Shown one piece after another: positions 34,903-47,400 of a DNA stretch of 64,000 nt (position 1 is the stretch's first letter; every line of letters begins with the position of its first letter). Where the stretch lies: positions 124,001 to 188,000 of the forward strand of contig NZ_LODW01000070.1 of NCBI RefSeq assembly GCF_002914525.1. The letters are read 5' to 3'. The notes below the pieces were generated by a model that had not been told where the DNA came from, did no database searches, and was given only the letters and a program-made list of their open reading frames with translations. A program made the translations under genes and the position numbers. The DNA is from Rhizobium hidalgonense. GTDB lineage: Bacteria > Pseudomonadota > Alphaproteobacteria > Rhizobiales > Rhizobiaceae.

Positions 34903-35784
34903 GTGCCGGAGATACGCGAATACGAGCTTTTTGAGGTTCATGAGCCCGTGTCGCAGACCATTCCCTTCGTCTACAACTCCCCTCATAGCGGCCGTATTTA
35001 TCCACCGGAATTTATCGCGCAGTCCAGGCTCGAGGGCATCGCCATCCGCCGTTCCGAGGATCACTATGTCGACGAGCTGTTCGGATCGGCCGTCGCGCTC
35101 GGCGCGCCGCTCCTGGCCGCCAACTTTCCGCGCGCCTATCTCGACGTTAATCGCGAGCCCTACGAACTCGATCCGCGCATGTTCGACGGGCTGCTGCCGC
35201 CCTATGCCAATATCAATTCCCTGAGGGTCGCCGGCGGGCTCGGCACCATTCCGCGTATCGTCGCCGAGAACATGGAGATTTATGCGCGGCGCCTGCCGGT
35301 GCAGGAAGGGCTCGACCGCGTCGAAGCGGTCTACAAGCCCTATCATGCGGCGCTGCGCCGGCTGATCGCCCGCACCCACGTGCAGTTCGGCTTCGGCGTG
35401 CTGATCGACTGCCACTCGATGCCCGGCAATGTGCGCGTCGCCGGCTGCACCTCGCGGCCCGATTTCATCATCGGCGATCGCTACGGCACCAGCGCTTCGG
35501 CCGAACTTTCGCGCGCCGCCATTGCTATCCTCGAGGAAATGGGCTTCGCGGCGATCCGCAACAAGCCCTATGCCGGCGGCTTCATCACCGAACATTATGG
35601 CCGGCCCTCGCGCGGCCTGCATGCGCTGCAGATCGAAGTGAACCGGGCGATCTATGTCGATGAGGTGACGCTGGAAAAACGCGCCGACTTCGCCGCGGTC
35701 GCTGACGCGGTCACGGGCTTCATGCAGCAGATGGCGGATTACGTCGAGAAATTCGCCGGCGATCGGGCGCTGGCCGCCGAATAG
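34903..35784 (+). CDS. N-formylglutamate amidohydrolase family protein
   Basis: A 293-residue zinc-dependent amidohydrolase-like protein. Marks are FVYNSPHSGRIYP (near 22), YLDVNREPYELDPRMF, GVLIDCHSMPG and a late GGFITEHYGRPSRGLHALQIEVNR segment, all typical of the N-formylglutamate amidohydrolase (HutG-like) family. Some relatives release formate from N-formylglutamate in histidine breakdown. No hut gene is near, so other N-acyl amino acids are possible. The GTG start follows AGAGGG at a good distance. It is transcribed alone, divergent from cpdR. Confidence 0.85.
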   Translation: MPEIREYELFEVHEPVSQTIPFVYNSPHSGRIYPPEFIAQSRLEGIAIRRSEDHYVDELFGSAVALGAPLLAANFPRAYLDVNREPYELDPRMFDGLLPPYANINSLRVAGGLGTIPRIVAENMEIYARRLPVQEGLDRVEAVYKPYHAALRRLIARTHVQFGFGVLIDCHSMPGNVRVAGCTSRPDFIIGDRYGTSASAELSRAAIAILEEMGFAAIRNKPYAGGFITEHYGRPSRGLHALQIEVNRAIYVDEVTLEKRADFAAVADAVTGFMQQMADYVEKFAGDRALAAE

Positions 35785-35828
35785 CCTCCGTCGATTTCGC
35801 CAAGATTTTCCGGCCAGTCTTTCCGGCC

Positions 35829-35905
35829 AAAAAAAACCGCGCTCGAAGCGCGGCTAGTCTAGGGAGGAAACACCCAAGGAGGGTATTTACAGTCAGAAGA
35901 CTGTA
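35829..35905 (-). ncRNA. mmgR: mmgR / suhB-type trans-acting small RNA (alpha-r8 family)
   Basis: A predicted 77-nt RNA: 5' hairpin ACAGTC-TTCT-GACTGT, a second hairpin ACCC-TCCTT-GGGT with the anti-Shine-Dalgarno UCCUU in its loop, a single-stranded TTTCCTCCCT linker, then a GC-rich terminator CCGCGCT/AGCGCGG followed by eight T. Length, hairpin order and place, divergent from an inositol-monophosphatase-family gene, match the suhB RNA of Rfam, which is MmgR in Sinorhizobium meliloti. There it limits polyhydroxybutyrate accumulation. The two CU-rich patches are the likely mRNA-pairing sites. Identification is from memory of the family, not from a covariance search. Confidence 0.82.
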
Positions 35906-35911
35906 CGGAAG

Positions 35912-35940
35912 ACGCTACTATTGCGTTGCACAAATGTCAA
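35912..35940 (-). promoter_or_regulatory. mmgR: Promoter of mmgR
   Basis: TTGACA, 17 bases, TAGCGT on the minus strand, ending seven bases before the inferred RNA start. The spacer is purine/AT mixed with a TTTGTGCAACGCAA run. Confidence 0.7.
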
Positions 35941-36052
35941 GCAATATATTGCGTTGCGATATCTTTGGGCAGCCCCCGCCGAACGGCCCGCGTTTGCATT
36001 CCTTCTACTTTTCGATATGACAGCACTACTCCCGCCAGCAAACGGATCGACC

Positions 36053-36826
36053 ATGCTTCCTGACCGCTCGTTCTTCAACCGTCTGGCGGAGGCCGCCAGG
36101 GCCGAAACGCTGCCGCGTTTCCGCTCCGGCCTCGATGTTACCAACAAGCTTTCCTCCGGTTTCGATCCGGTCACGGAGGGCGACCGGGCGGCCGAACTCG
36201 CCATCCGGGCGCTGATCGAAGAGAATTTCCCCGACCATGGCATTCTCGGCGAAGAGCACGGCAATATCGGCCTCGACCGCGATTACATCTGGGTGATCGA
36301 TCCGATCGACGGCACGCGCGCCTTCATATCAGGCCTGCCGGTGTGGGGGACGCTGATTGGCCTGCAGAAGGAAGGGCGGGCGATCATGGGCATGATCGAA
36401 CAGCCTTTTACCGGCGAGCGTTATTTCGCCGACCAGAATGGTTCGATCTATAGCGGGCCTGAGGGCGAACGGCGGCTGGCGACGCGCCAGTGCGACGCGC
36501 TTTCGAACGCCATCCTGTTTACCACCTCACCGCATCTCTTCGCCGGCGAGGAGATGGAGAAATACCGCGAGATCGAAGGCCAGGTGCGGCTCTTCCGCTA
36601 CGGCTGCGACTGCTACGCCTATGCGCTGCTTGCCGCCGGCCATATCGATCTCGTCGTCGAAAACAGCCTGAAGCCCTATGATGTCGGCGGCATCATTCCC
36701 GTCATCGAGGGGGCGGGGGGCATCATCACCACATGGGATGGCGGACGGCCGGAAAACGGCGGCTCGATTATCGCCGCCGGCAGCCGGGCGGTTTACGAGC
36801 AGGCGATCGCCGTGCTGCAGCGCTAG
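36053..36826 (+). CDS. hisN: Inositol-monophosphatase-family phosphatase, histidinol-phosphatase (HisN)-like
   Basis: A 257-residue phosphatase with the metal-binding blocks GILGEEHG (Glu67/68), WVIDPIDGTRAFISG (Asp83, Asp86) and the late KPYDVGGIIPVIEGAGG. R-A-F-I-S-G-L-P-V-W-G-T-L-I following the D-P-I-D-G-T motif is characteristic of the HisN-type branch rather than SuhB inositol phosphatases. It is therefore likely to remove phosphate from histidinol phosphate, although a broader specificity cannot be excluded. The start MLPDRSFFNR was chosen for family length; an ATG twelve codons upstream has no ribosome site. The divergent mmgR RNA lies about 150 bases upstream. Confidence 0.82.
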   Translation: MLPDRSFFNRLAEAARAETLPRFRSGLDVTNKLSSGFDPVTEGDRAAELAIRALIEENFPDHGILGEEHGNIGLDRDYIWVIDPIDGTRAFISGLPVWGTLIGLQKEGRAIMGMIEQPFTGERYFADQNGSIYSGPEGERRLATRQCDALSNAILFTTSPHLFAGEEMEKYREIEGQVRLFRYGCDCYAYALLAAGHIDLVVENSLKPYDVGGIIPVIEGAGGIITTWDGGRPENGGSIIAAGSRAVYEQAIAVLQR

Positions 36827-36836
36827 CTAATCCCGC

Positions 36837-37811
36837 TCAGGTCCCGAGGGCGGCGACCTCCTGGTTTTCTTCGGCATCACTGCCGGGAATGAAGGCATGG
36901 AAGGCGGCAAGGGCGGCCGCACGATAGGTATCCCGTTCTTGGAAGATCTCGTGGCGGGCGCCGTTGATCGGCACCAGCTGGCCGGCGCGGAAATAACGCG
37001 AGAGGCGCTCCTGCGCGGTGTAGGGCACGACGCCGTCACGCGTCGGAGCGATGATGATGGTCGGGATGGTGATCGAAAAGAGATGGTAGGGCGAGGTGAC
37101 CCGGTCCATCGTGTGAAAAGCCTCGGTCAGCCAGCGGGCCGTCGGCGGCCCGAGTGTCAGCTCCGGATGGGCCTTCATCATCGCGACATTCCGCTCGAAG
37201 CGGGTTTCGTCCGAAGTCAACGGATTATCGCGGAAATCCGGCTCTTTGAGTTTCGAGGTCAGCGGCAAGGAACCAAGACCGATTGCCGTCAACATGCCGG
37301 CCAGGGTGCGGATGACACGGGGCGAGGCCAACTGGCCGGTCAGGCCGATGAAGGGTGCCGACAGCACCATGCGATCGATACGGGTGGTAAGATAAGGCGC
37401 GGCCGAGAGCGCGATCAGCCCGCCGGTCGAATGGGCGAGCAGGTAGAAGGGCAGGCGGGTATCCGGCAGCACCACCTTTTCGAGGAAGGTGTCGAGATCA
37501 CGTTCGTAATCGACGAAGCGGCGGATGTGGCCGTGGTTACGGCGCTTCAAGAGCCGCGCCGAACCGCCTTGGCCGCGCATGTCGAAGGTGGCGACCCAGA
37601 GACCTCTCGCCGTCAGGTCGCGGATCGTCTCGAAATATTTCTCGATATATTCATTGCGGCCGTGCAGGATGACGACCGTGCCCTTGGCTACCTGGGCGCC
37701 GGCGCGGAAGACGGCATAACGCAGCCGGTGGCCGTCATAGGTTTCGAAGAACCCCTCCGTGCGGTTTTCCGGGGCGGGATTGTCGAGCGTCGAATAGAGA
37801 ACCTGTTCCAT
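36837..37811 (-). CDS. Alpha/beta hydrolase, lysophospholipase (PldB)-like
   Basis: A 324-residue serine hydrolase. Nucleophile elbow AHSTGG with Ser128, acid in APTRDGVVPYTAQE and His in NGARHEIFQERD. The oxyanion region is ILHGRNEYIEKYFE. The H-G-x-x-E/Y-x-x-x-Y-x-E pattern is that of the Hydrolase_4 / monoglyceride lipase group, and E. coli PldB is the nearest familiar member. No signal peptide, so it probably acts on lysolipids or acylglycerols at the inner membrane face. The start MEQVLYSTLD was chosen because the upstream part of the frame is out-of-family and overlaps an intergenic repeat. It converges on hisN with a 10-base gap. Confidence 0.82.
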   Translation of the reverse strand: MEQVLYSTLDNPAPENRTEGFFETYDGHRLRYAVFRAGAQVAKGTVVILHGRNEYIEKYFETIRDLTARGLWVATFDMRGQGGSARLLKRRNHGHIRRFVDYERDLDTFLEKVVLPDTRLPFYLLAHSTGGLIALSAAPYLTTRIDRMVLSAPFIGLTGQLASPRVIRTLAGMLTAIGLGSLPLTSKLKEPDFRDNPLTSDETRFERNVAMMKAHPELTLGPPTARWLTEAFHTMDRVTSPYHLFSITIPTIIIAPTRDGVVPYTAQERLSRYFRAGQLVPINGARHEIFQERDTYRAAALAAFHAFIPGSDAEENQEVAALGT

Positions 37812-37848
37812 GACTTTGCCAATGCGCCGCTGGTGACTGCTTCGCCTA

Positions 37849-37956
37849 TTAGAGCGCCGCGCATCCTTTCGGACGCACAAAGGACGTTCTAATTCCCTGA
37901 ATCTACGCATCGTGCTTCCGAAAATCGATTCCGATTTTCGGAAGCACGATGCGTTA
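37849..37956. repeat. RIME1-like two-palindrome repeat (copy 2, best preserved)
   Basis: About 108 bases made of two palindromic units. The first starts TAGAGCGCCGCGCATCCTTT and ends AAAGGACGTTCTA. The second has perfect 23-base arms (37905-37927 and 37932-37954) around ATTC. Size and twin-palindrome plan fit the rhizobial RIME1 family. It forms the left part of the 529-base gap before hsp20. Confidence 0.75.
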
Positions 37957-38018
37957 GGGATAACGCATGCCATCCGGCTTGGAAAGCGGCGACCCTGCAA
38001 CGCGGTGGGTGCGAAAAG

Positions 38019-38053
38019 GGCCGGCAGGAGCATGAGGGTGCTCGCAGCCGGCC
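38019..38053 (-). terminator. Isolated terminator-like hairpin
   Basis: GGCCGGC/GCCGGCC arms with an inner GAGC/GCTC stem, followed on the minus strand by CTTTTCGC. No annotated gene ends here on that strand, so it may close an unannotated small RNA or be incidental. Confidence 0.35.
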
Positions 38054-38206
38054 GAGTTTAAGACTGAAGAAGAAGGGACGATGCACTTCAGCCATCGGGA
38101 CCAGATTCACCCGACGCTGCGATCTTTAGGCTAAGGCGCGTGAATGCGCGCCGAACCGGCTGTTCATGCGGGGTTCATGGGGCAGGTCCCGCGATTTCGG
38201 GAGGGT

Positions 38207-38235
38207 CTTGAACTCGTCAAATCCCATCACCATCT
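38207..38235 (+). promoter_or_regulatory. Probable RpoH heat-shock promoter of hsp20
   Basis: CTTGAA, 17 bases, CCATCT, close to the alphaproteobacterial RpoH consensus. It gives a leader of roughly 100 bases before the hsp20 start. Confidence 0.55.
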
Positions 38236-38241
38236 CCTTTC

Positions 38242-38340
38242 AGCGGGTGCCGAAGAGGGCCCGCGCAACCGTCCCGAGGCCGCCAAAGATGGGGTTTCAG
38301 GGGCATTTATCGCAACACGTCGCTTCCACAGGAGGACATC
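38242..38340 (+). promoter_or_regulatory. ROSE-like RNA thermometer in the hsp20 leader
   Basis: The ribosome site AGGAGG lies in a small hairpin (38319-38337): GTCGCTTCC pairs with GGAGGAC, with a bulged G facing the Shine-Dalgarno sequence. UCGCU matches the U-U/C-G-C-U element of ROSE thermometers, which melt on heating to free the ribosome site. Further GC-rich stems lie upstream (GCGGG/CCCGC near 38240-38262). ROSE leaders are common on rhizobial small heat-shock genes. Confidence 0.7.
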
Positions 38341-38811
38341 ATGCGTCACGTAGACTTCTCTCCCCTTTATCGTTCCACCGTCGGTTTCGACCGGCTCTTC
38401 ACCATGCTCGACAGCCTCGCCCAGCCGGAGCAGGCCCAGACCTATCCGCCCTATAATATCGAGCGCACCGGTGAAAACACCTATCGGATCACCATGGCGG
38501 TAGCCGGTTTCGACGAGACCGAACTTTCGATCGAAGCCCATGCCCATGTGCTGTCCGTCAAGGGTGAAAAGGCCGAGGAACCTGCCGAAAGCGGTGAATA
38601 CCTTTACCGCGGCATTGCCAAGCGCGCCTTCGAGCGCCGCTTCCAGCTTGCCGACCATGTCGAGGTGACCGCCGCTTCGCTGAAGAACGGCCTGCTGCAT
38701 ATCGACCTTCTACGCAACATTCCCGAGGCCATGAAGCCCCGCAAGATTGCGATCGCTGCAGAGCCGGTCGAGGCTCCGAAGGCCATCGAGGCGCAGGTCA
38801 TCAACGGCTGA
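38341..38811 (+). CDS. Small heat-shock protein, Hsp20/IbpA family
   Basis: A 156-residue holdase chaperone with a short N-terminal arm (MRHVDFSPLYRSTVGFDRLF). The alpha-crystallin domain (about 35-125) contains YNIERTGENTYRITMAVAGF, LSIEAHAHVLSVKGEK and the closing NGLLHIDLLRNIPE (the G-L-L/I-x-I-x-L motif). A charged tail ends VEAPKAIEAQVING. It belongs to the class A rhizobial Hsps. AGGAGG lies directly upstream inside the thermometer hairpin, and an RpoH-like promoter precedes that. The gene is monocistronic, with a strong terminator 25 bases past the stop. Confidence 0.93.
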   Translation: MRHVDFSPLYRSTVGFDRLFTMLDSLAQPEQAQTYPPYNIERTGENTYRITMAVAGFDETELSIEAHAHVLSVKGEKAEEPAESGEYLYRGIAKRAFERRFQLADHVEVTAASLKNGLLHIDLLRNIPEAMKPRKIAIAAEPVEAPKAIEAQVING

Positions 38812-38836
38812 TCGTTATCCCTTATGGATAAAATGG

Positions 38837-38860
38837 ACGGCGCTCCGATCGGGGCGCCGT
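38837..38860 (+). terminator. Terminator of hsp20
   Basis: ACGGCGCTCC and GGGGCGCCGT arms (one G-U pair) with a GATC loop, then TTTTTTAT. It lies just before the convergent SBF-like gene. Confidence 0.88.
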
Positions 38861-38873
38861 TTTTTATGATGCC

Positions 38874-39878
38874 TCAGGCCGGGCTGGCGGCGTCCTTCAT
38901 CTGCTGTTCCGTTGCGCGGCGGGCCGCCGCGGCGGCGTGTTTTTGGGCGATGACGGCGCAGACCATCAGCTGGATCTGATGGAAGAGCATCAGCGGCAGC
39001 ACGATCGCGCCGATCGACTGGCCTGAAAATATGACGTTTGCCATCGGCACACCGCTTGCAAGACTTTTCTTCGAGCCGCAGAAAGTGATGGTGATCTCGT
39101 CGGCCTTGTTGAAGCCGAGCCTGCGGCTGCCGAACATCGTCAGCACCAGCACGATCCCCAGGAGGACCATATCGGCGACGATGACGACGGCGATATCGGC
39201 GATCGAGAAGGTATGCCACAGACCTTCGACCACCGCCGTCGAGAAGGCGAGATAGACGACCATCAGGATCGAGCCGCGGTCGACAGGCATCAGGACCTTT
39301 TTCTTGGCGCGAATCCAGTCGCCGATCCAGGGCTGCAGGATCTGGCCGACAATGAAGGGGGCAAGCAGCTGCAATAGGATCTGCTGCAAAGCGTCGAAGG
39401 AGAAGCCGCCATGGCCGCCGATGGAAAATAGCAGGCCGACGAGTAGCGGCGTCAGGAACATGCCGAAAATGTTGGAGGCCGAGGCCGAGCAGATGGCGGC
39501 GGGCACGTTGCCGCCGGCCATCGAGGTGAAGGCGATCGACGACTGTACCGTCGAGGGCAGCACGCAGAGGAAGAGGATGCCGAGATATAGCGGCGGCGGC
39601 AGGATCGTGTCGGGGATCAATCCGAGCCCGAGGCCGAGCAGCGGGAAGATGCCGAAGGTGGTCAACAGAATGACGAGATGCAGGCGCCAGTGCAACAGGC
39701 CTGATATGACGACGTCGCGCGAGAGGCGGGCGCCATGCAGGAAGAATAACAGCGCGATGGCAAGATCGGTGGCGATGCCGAAATAGCCCGCGAAGGTCCC
39801 GCTTGCCGGAAACAGCGAGGCGAGGATGACCGTGCAGACGAGCAGGATGGTGAAGGTATCGGGCAGAAAGCGGCGCAT
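38874..39878 (-). CDS. SBF-like (bile acid:sodium symporter fold) transporter, YfeH type
   Basis: A 334-residue membrane protein with about nine to ten hydrophobic helices. Crossing-loop marks are LPSTVQSSIAFTSMAGGNVP with AAICSASASN, and the second-half FCGSKKSLASGVPMANVIFS. These are typical of the SBF-like (PF13593) subgroup near bacterial YfeH. The family moves organic anions with sodium; the substrate here is unknown. A divergent LysR regulator starts 92 bases away and probably controls it. The C-terminus is basic and alanine-rich. The ATG has no strong ribosome site. Confidence 0.85.
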   Translation of the reverse strand: MRRFLPDTFTILLVCTVILASLFPASGTFAGYFGIATDLAIALLFFLHGARLSRDVVISGLLHWRLHLVILLTTFGIFPLLGLGLGLIPDTILPPPLYLGILFLCVLPSTVQSSIAFTSMAGGNVPAAICSASASNIFGMFLTPLLVGLLFSIGGHGGFSFDALQQILLQLLAPFIVGQILQPWIGDWIRAKKKVLMPVDRGSILMVVYLAFSTAVVEGLWHTFSIADIAVVIVADMVLLGIVLVLTMFGSRRLGFNKADEITITFCGSKKSLASGVPMANVIFSGQSIGAIVLPLMLFHQIQLMVCAVIAQKHAAAAARRATEQQMKDAASPA

Positions 39879-39970
39879 GGCGGTCTCGCGGCGTAATAAA
39901 CAGTCCTTGTTTTGTCGTCCATTGTGATCCAGGATGCAAGGAATAACAGTTATCGAGAAACTGGATTTCC

Positions 39971-40825
39971 ATGCTGGACCTTTCGCAATTGCGCAGCTTT
40001 GTCGCCGTCGAGCAGATGGGCAGTTTTACGCTCGCCGCAGAAAGGCTCAGCCTCGGCCAGTCGACGGTCAGCCAGCACATCCAGCGGTTGGAGGCCGCAC
40101 TCGGCCGAAAGCTCCTGGCGCGCGATACGCATAAGGTCATCCTGACCGGCGATGGCGAATCGCTGTTGTCGCATGCACGCAGCATGCTCGCCATCGAAGG
40201 TCAGGTGCAATCGCTGTTTCGGGGCCACAGCCTGCGCGGTAGCCTGCGGCTCGGGGTGTCGGAGGATTTCGTCACCAGCCAGCTGCCGGCGGTGCTGGAG
40301 GATTTCGTTCGGTCGCATCCCTCCGTCGATCTCGAACTGACGGTGGCACTATCCGGCGTCCTCTATGAAATGCAGGACAATGGCGAGATCGATCTGGTGC
40401 TCGCCAAACGCCGGCTCGGCGATGCCCGTGGAAAACTCGTCTATCGTGAGCCGCTCGTCTGGCTGGCACGCGATCCCGAGCGTGTGCTTACCTCCGGCCC
40501 TTTACCGCTAATCGCCTTCCCACCACCGAGCGTCACGCGGGCGATCGCGCTGGAGGCGCTGGGGCGGAACGGTGTGGCGTGGCGGATCGTCTGCACCTGT
40601 GGGAGCCTCAGCGGATTGACGGCGGCGGCGCGGGCCGGCATGGGCGTTTTGGTGCAGCCGCGCAGCATGGCGCCCTCGGGCCTGAAGGAAATTCCCGCGG
40701 CAAAACTTCCGGCGCTGGAAGATGTGGAATTTGTGCTGGTGCCGCGCAAAGGGGCGGATCAGGCGCTGGTCGCCGCCCTTTCGGACGATATTCTGCAGAA
40801 GGTGAGAAGGCTGAAGTCGGCGTGA
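39971..40825 (+). CDS. LysR-family transcriptional regulator
   Basis: A 284-residue regulator. The N-terminal winged helix-turn-helix is MLDLSQLRSFVAVEQMGSFT ... LGQSTVSQHIQRLEAALGRK. A two-lobed effector-binding domain follows from about residue 90 (RGSLRLGVSEDFVTSQLPAV). LysR proteins commonly control the divergent neighbour, here the SBF-like transporter, from the 92-base shared region. Cofactor and effector are unknown. The protein is complete, of normal to slightly short length, with no unusual feature. Confidence 0.9.
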   Translation: MLDLSQLRSFVAVEQMGSFTLAAERLSLGQSTVSQHIQRLEAALGRKLLARDTHKVILTGDGESLLSHARSMLAIEGQVQSLFRGHSLRGSLRLGVSEDFVTSQLPAVLEDFVRSHPSVDLELTVALSGVLYEMQDNGEIDLVLAKRRLGDARGKLVYREPLVWLARDPERVLTSGPLPLIAFPPPSVTRAIALEALGRNGVAWRIVCTCGSLSGLTAAARAGMGVLVQPRSMAPSGLKEIPAAKLPALEDVEFVLVPRKGADQALVAALSDDILQKVRRLKSA

Positions 40826-40870
40826 GCCAGGGCCGTCGCCGAGAGGCCCGCCGGAGGCATCGCAAGGCGG

Positions 40871-41923
40871 TCAGGCGGCCAGGCACTTCAGGAACCCATC
40901 CACATCGGCTTCCGTCGTTGCGAAGCTGGTGACGAGGCGGATCAGGTTCTCGCTTTCGGAAACGAGTTCCGGCGCTGCCGCAGGCGCCGGCCATTCATAA
41001 AATTTCGCACCTTTTTCCTCTGCGGTTTTCGCAGCACTCTTGCTGATGACGGCAAAGACCTCGTTGGAAGCGGTCCGCCAGGCGAGGCGCCCGGCGCTGC
41101 TGGCGGCAATACCGGCGCGCAGCCGGTCGGCCATGGCGTTCGAATGGCGTGCGAGGTCGAGCCAGAGGCCGTTTTCGAAATAGGCGTCGAACTGGGCTGC
41201 GATGAAGCGCGATTTGGAGAAGTGCTGAGCGGCGCGCTTGCGGATGAAGGGCATTTCCCTTGCCTGCTCCGGATTGAAGAAGACGATCGCTTCCGCGCAC
41301 CAGCAGCCGTTCTTGGTGCCGCCGAAGGAGAGCATGTCGACGCCGCGTTTCCACGTCATTTCGGCCGGGGTTGCGCCGAGCGCAATCAGTGCATTGGCGA
41401 AGCGGGCGCCATCCATGTGAAGCGGCAGGTTGCGCTTCCTCGATATGGCGGCGATTTCGCCGATCTCCGGCAGGGAATAGACCGTGCCGATTTCAGTTGC
41501 CTGGGTGATGGTCACGGCGCTGGCGCGGCCATGGCGGAGAGCGTCCTCCGGAAAGTTTGCGATTTTTTTGGAAAGCCCGGCCGGATCGATCTTGCCGGCT
41601 TCGCCGTCGATCGCCATGAGCCTGGCGGAGCCGGAGAAGAATTCCGGCGCCCCGCATTCATCTTCGATCACATGCGACTCGGTATGGCAGAAGGTAATGC
41701 CGCCCGGGCGCTGGACGCTTGCCAGCGACAGGGAATTGGCGGCCGTGCCGGTGGCGACGAAGAAAACCGAAACCTCACGTTCGAAGATCTCGCAGAAGCG
41801 GGTTTCGACCTTCTTGTCGAGATCGCCGGCGCCATAGGCAGGAGCATAGCCGGCCGATTCCGCCAGCAGACGTTCGGCAATGGATCTGTGGGCGCCGGCC
41901 CAGTTATCGGAAGCAAAGAACAT
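40871..41923 (-). CDS. ltaE: Low-specificity L-threonine aldolase
   Basis: A 350-residue pyridoxal-phosphate enzyme that splits threonine (or allo-threonine) into glycine and acetaldehyde. Marks: MFFASDNWAGAHRSI, FVATGTAANSLSLAS, HMDGARFANALIALG and the cofactor lysine Lys204 in LSFGGTKNG. The family is about 340-350 residues. It converges with the LysR gene (45-base gap) and diverges from gltB, with more than 500 bases between. Beta-eliminating lyase relatives such as tyrosine phenol-lyase are much longer, so the aldolase call is safe. Confidence 0.92.
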   Translation of the reverse strand: MFFASDNWAGAHRSIAERLLAESAGYAPAYGAGDLDKKVETRFCEIFEREVSVFFVATGTAANSLSLASVQRPGGITFCHTESHVIEDECGAPEFFSGSARLMAIDGEAGKIDPAGLSKKIANFPEDALRHGRASAVTITQATEIGTVYSLPEIGEIAAISRKRNLPLHMDGARFANALIALGATPAEMTWKRGVDMLSFGGTKNGCWCAEAIVFFNPEQAREMPFIRKRAAQHFSKSRFIAAQFDAYFENGLWLDLARHSNAMADRLRAGIAASSAGRLAWRTASNEVFAVISKSAAKTAEEKGAKFYEWPAPAAAPELVSESENLIRLVTSFATTEADVDGFLKCLAA

Positions 41924-42460
41924 GGCGGAGACCGTGGGGAGTGGATGTGCTGGGAGGTTCGCAGCGGACCTTACGCCAAAGCTTCACCGGATCAAGTTTA
42001 TCGCCCCTGACACATCACGAAAATCGAACTACGCAATCAATAAAAAGAATGAGACATAAATGCGTAATTTTATTTCGCCTATGGGGTTTATCTGGCAATC
42101 TTCCGTCGCAAAATCACGATTTTTAAACGGGCGCTCTTGCGGACCGTGATCGTTTCTGGCATAGAACTGATGAATTAGGACAGTGTTGCTGTCCTATTTT
42201 GGCCCTTGTGGCCGAAGAGGCGCCGAAAACCCTGGCAGCGACGGGCTTTCACGCTATAGTTCTCCCAAGCGTCAAGCCCCAGGCGGCGCGCGGAGGCGAA
42301 TGGCAGGCGCGGAACGCGACGGTTTGCTTTCCTTAATAAGCAGATGTCTGCGGCCGATCTTCACTATGCAACAGCGCTGTCGTGCGCCGAACCTATTCTG
42401 GTTGCGGCACAGGACGAAAAGCCGCCCGCGGCCCCGCGGGCTTCGACAGGAGGAAAGATG
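41924..42460. other. Long regulatory region between ltaE and gltB
   Basis: Over 500 bases without a gene. The section 42000-42200 is AT-rich and holds AAAATC-AC-GATTTT (42110-42123). It also has TAGGACAG-TGTTG-CTGTCCTA followed by TTTT (42176-42200), which looks like a small terminator or an operator. Just before the gltB ribosome site is a hairpin CCCGCGG/CCGCGGG (42425-42440). These features suggest leader-level control of gltBD, but no known site is recognised. Confidence 0.4.
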
Positions 42461-47182
<4,722 letters not shown>

Positions 47183-47193
47183 TTGCACCAGGA

Positions 47194-47282
47194 CATCCGT
47201 CACCTGCTGACTGATGTGACGGATGGCGAATATCTCGATGACCCGTGTGACACCGACAGCGAAGGCCGGCCAGATCACACGG
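47194..47282 (+). promoter_or_regulatory. Paired hairpins between gltB and gltD
   Basis: Two inverted repeats in the 218-base intercistronic gap: CATCCGTCAC-12-GTGACGGATG (47194-47225), eleven bases after the gltB stop, and CCGTGTGA-24-TCACACGG (47243-47282). Neither has a T-run, so they are more likely RNA-processing or stability elements than terminators. Confidence 0.5.
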
Positions 47283-47400
47283 ATGTCTTGCAAGGGATAT
47301 GATCTATGGCGGTCAAGATAAGCAACTCGCTCGGGATACCGGGACTGACGATAGACAGATTGGCTGCGGTGAGGCGGTCATGAGGGTAAGGGACGAAGAT

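Noticed and set aside
38081..38134. 17-codon frame MHFSHRDQ... upstream of hsp20 as a leader peptide
   Set aside because: Upstream of the predicted heat-shock promoter and without supporting conservation evidence; likely chance.
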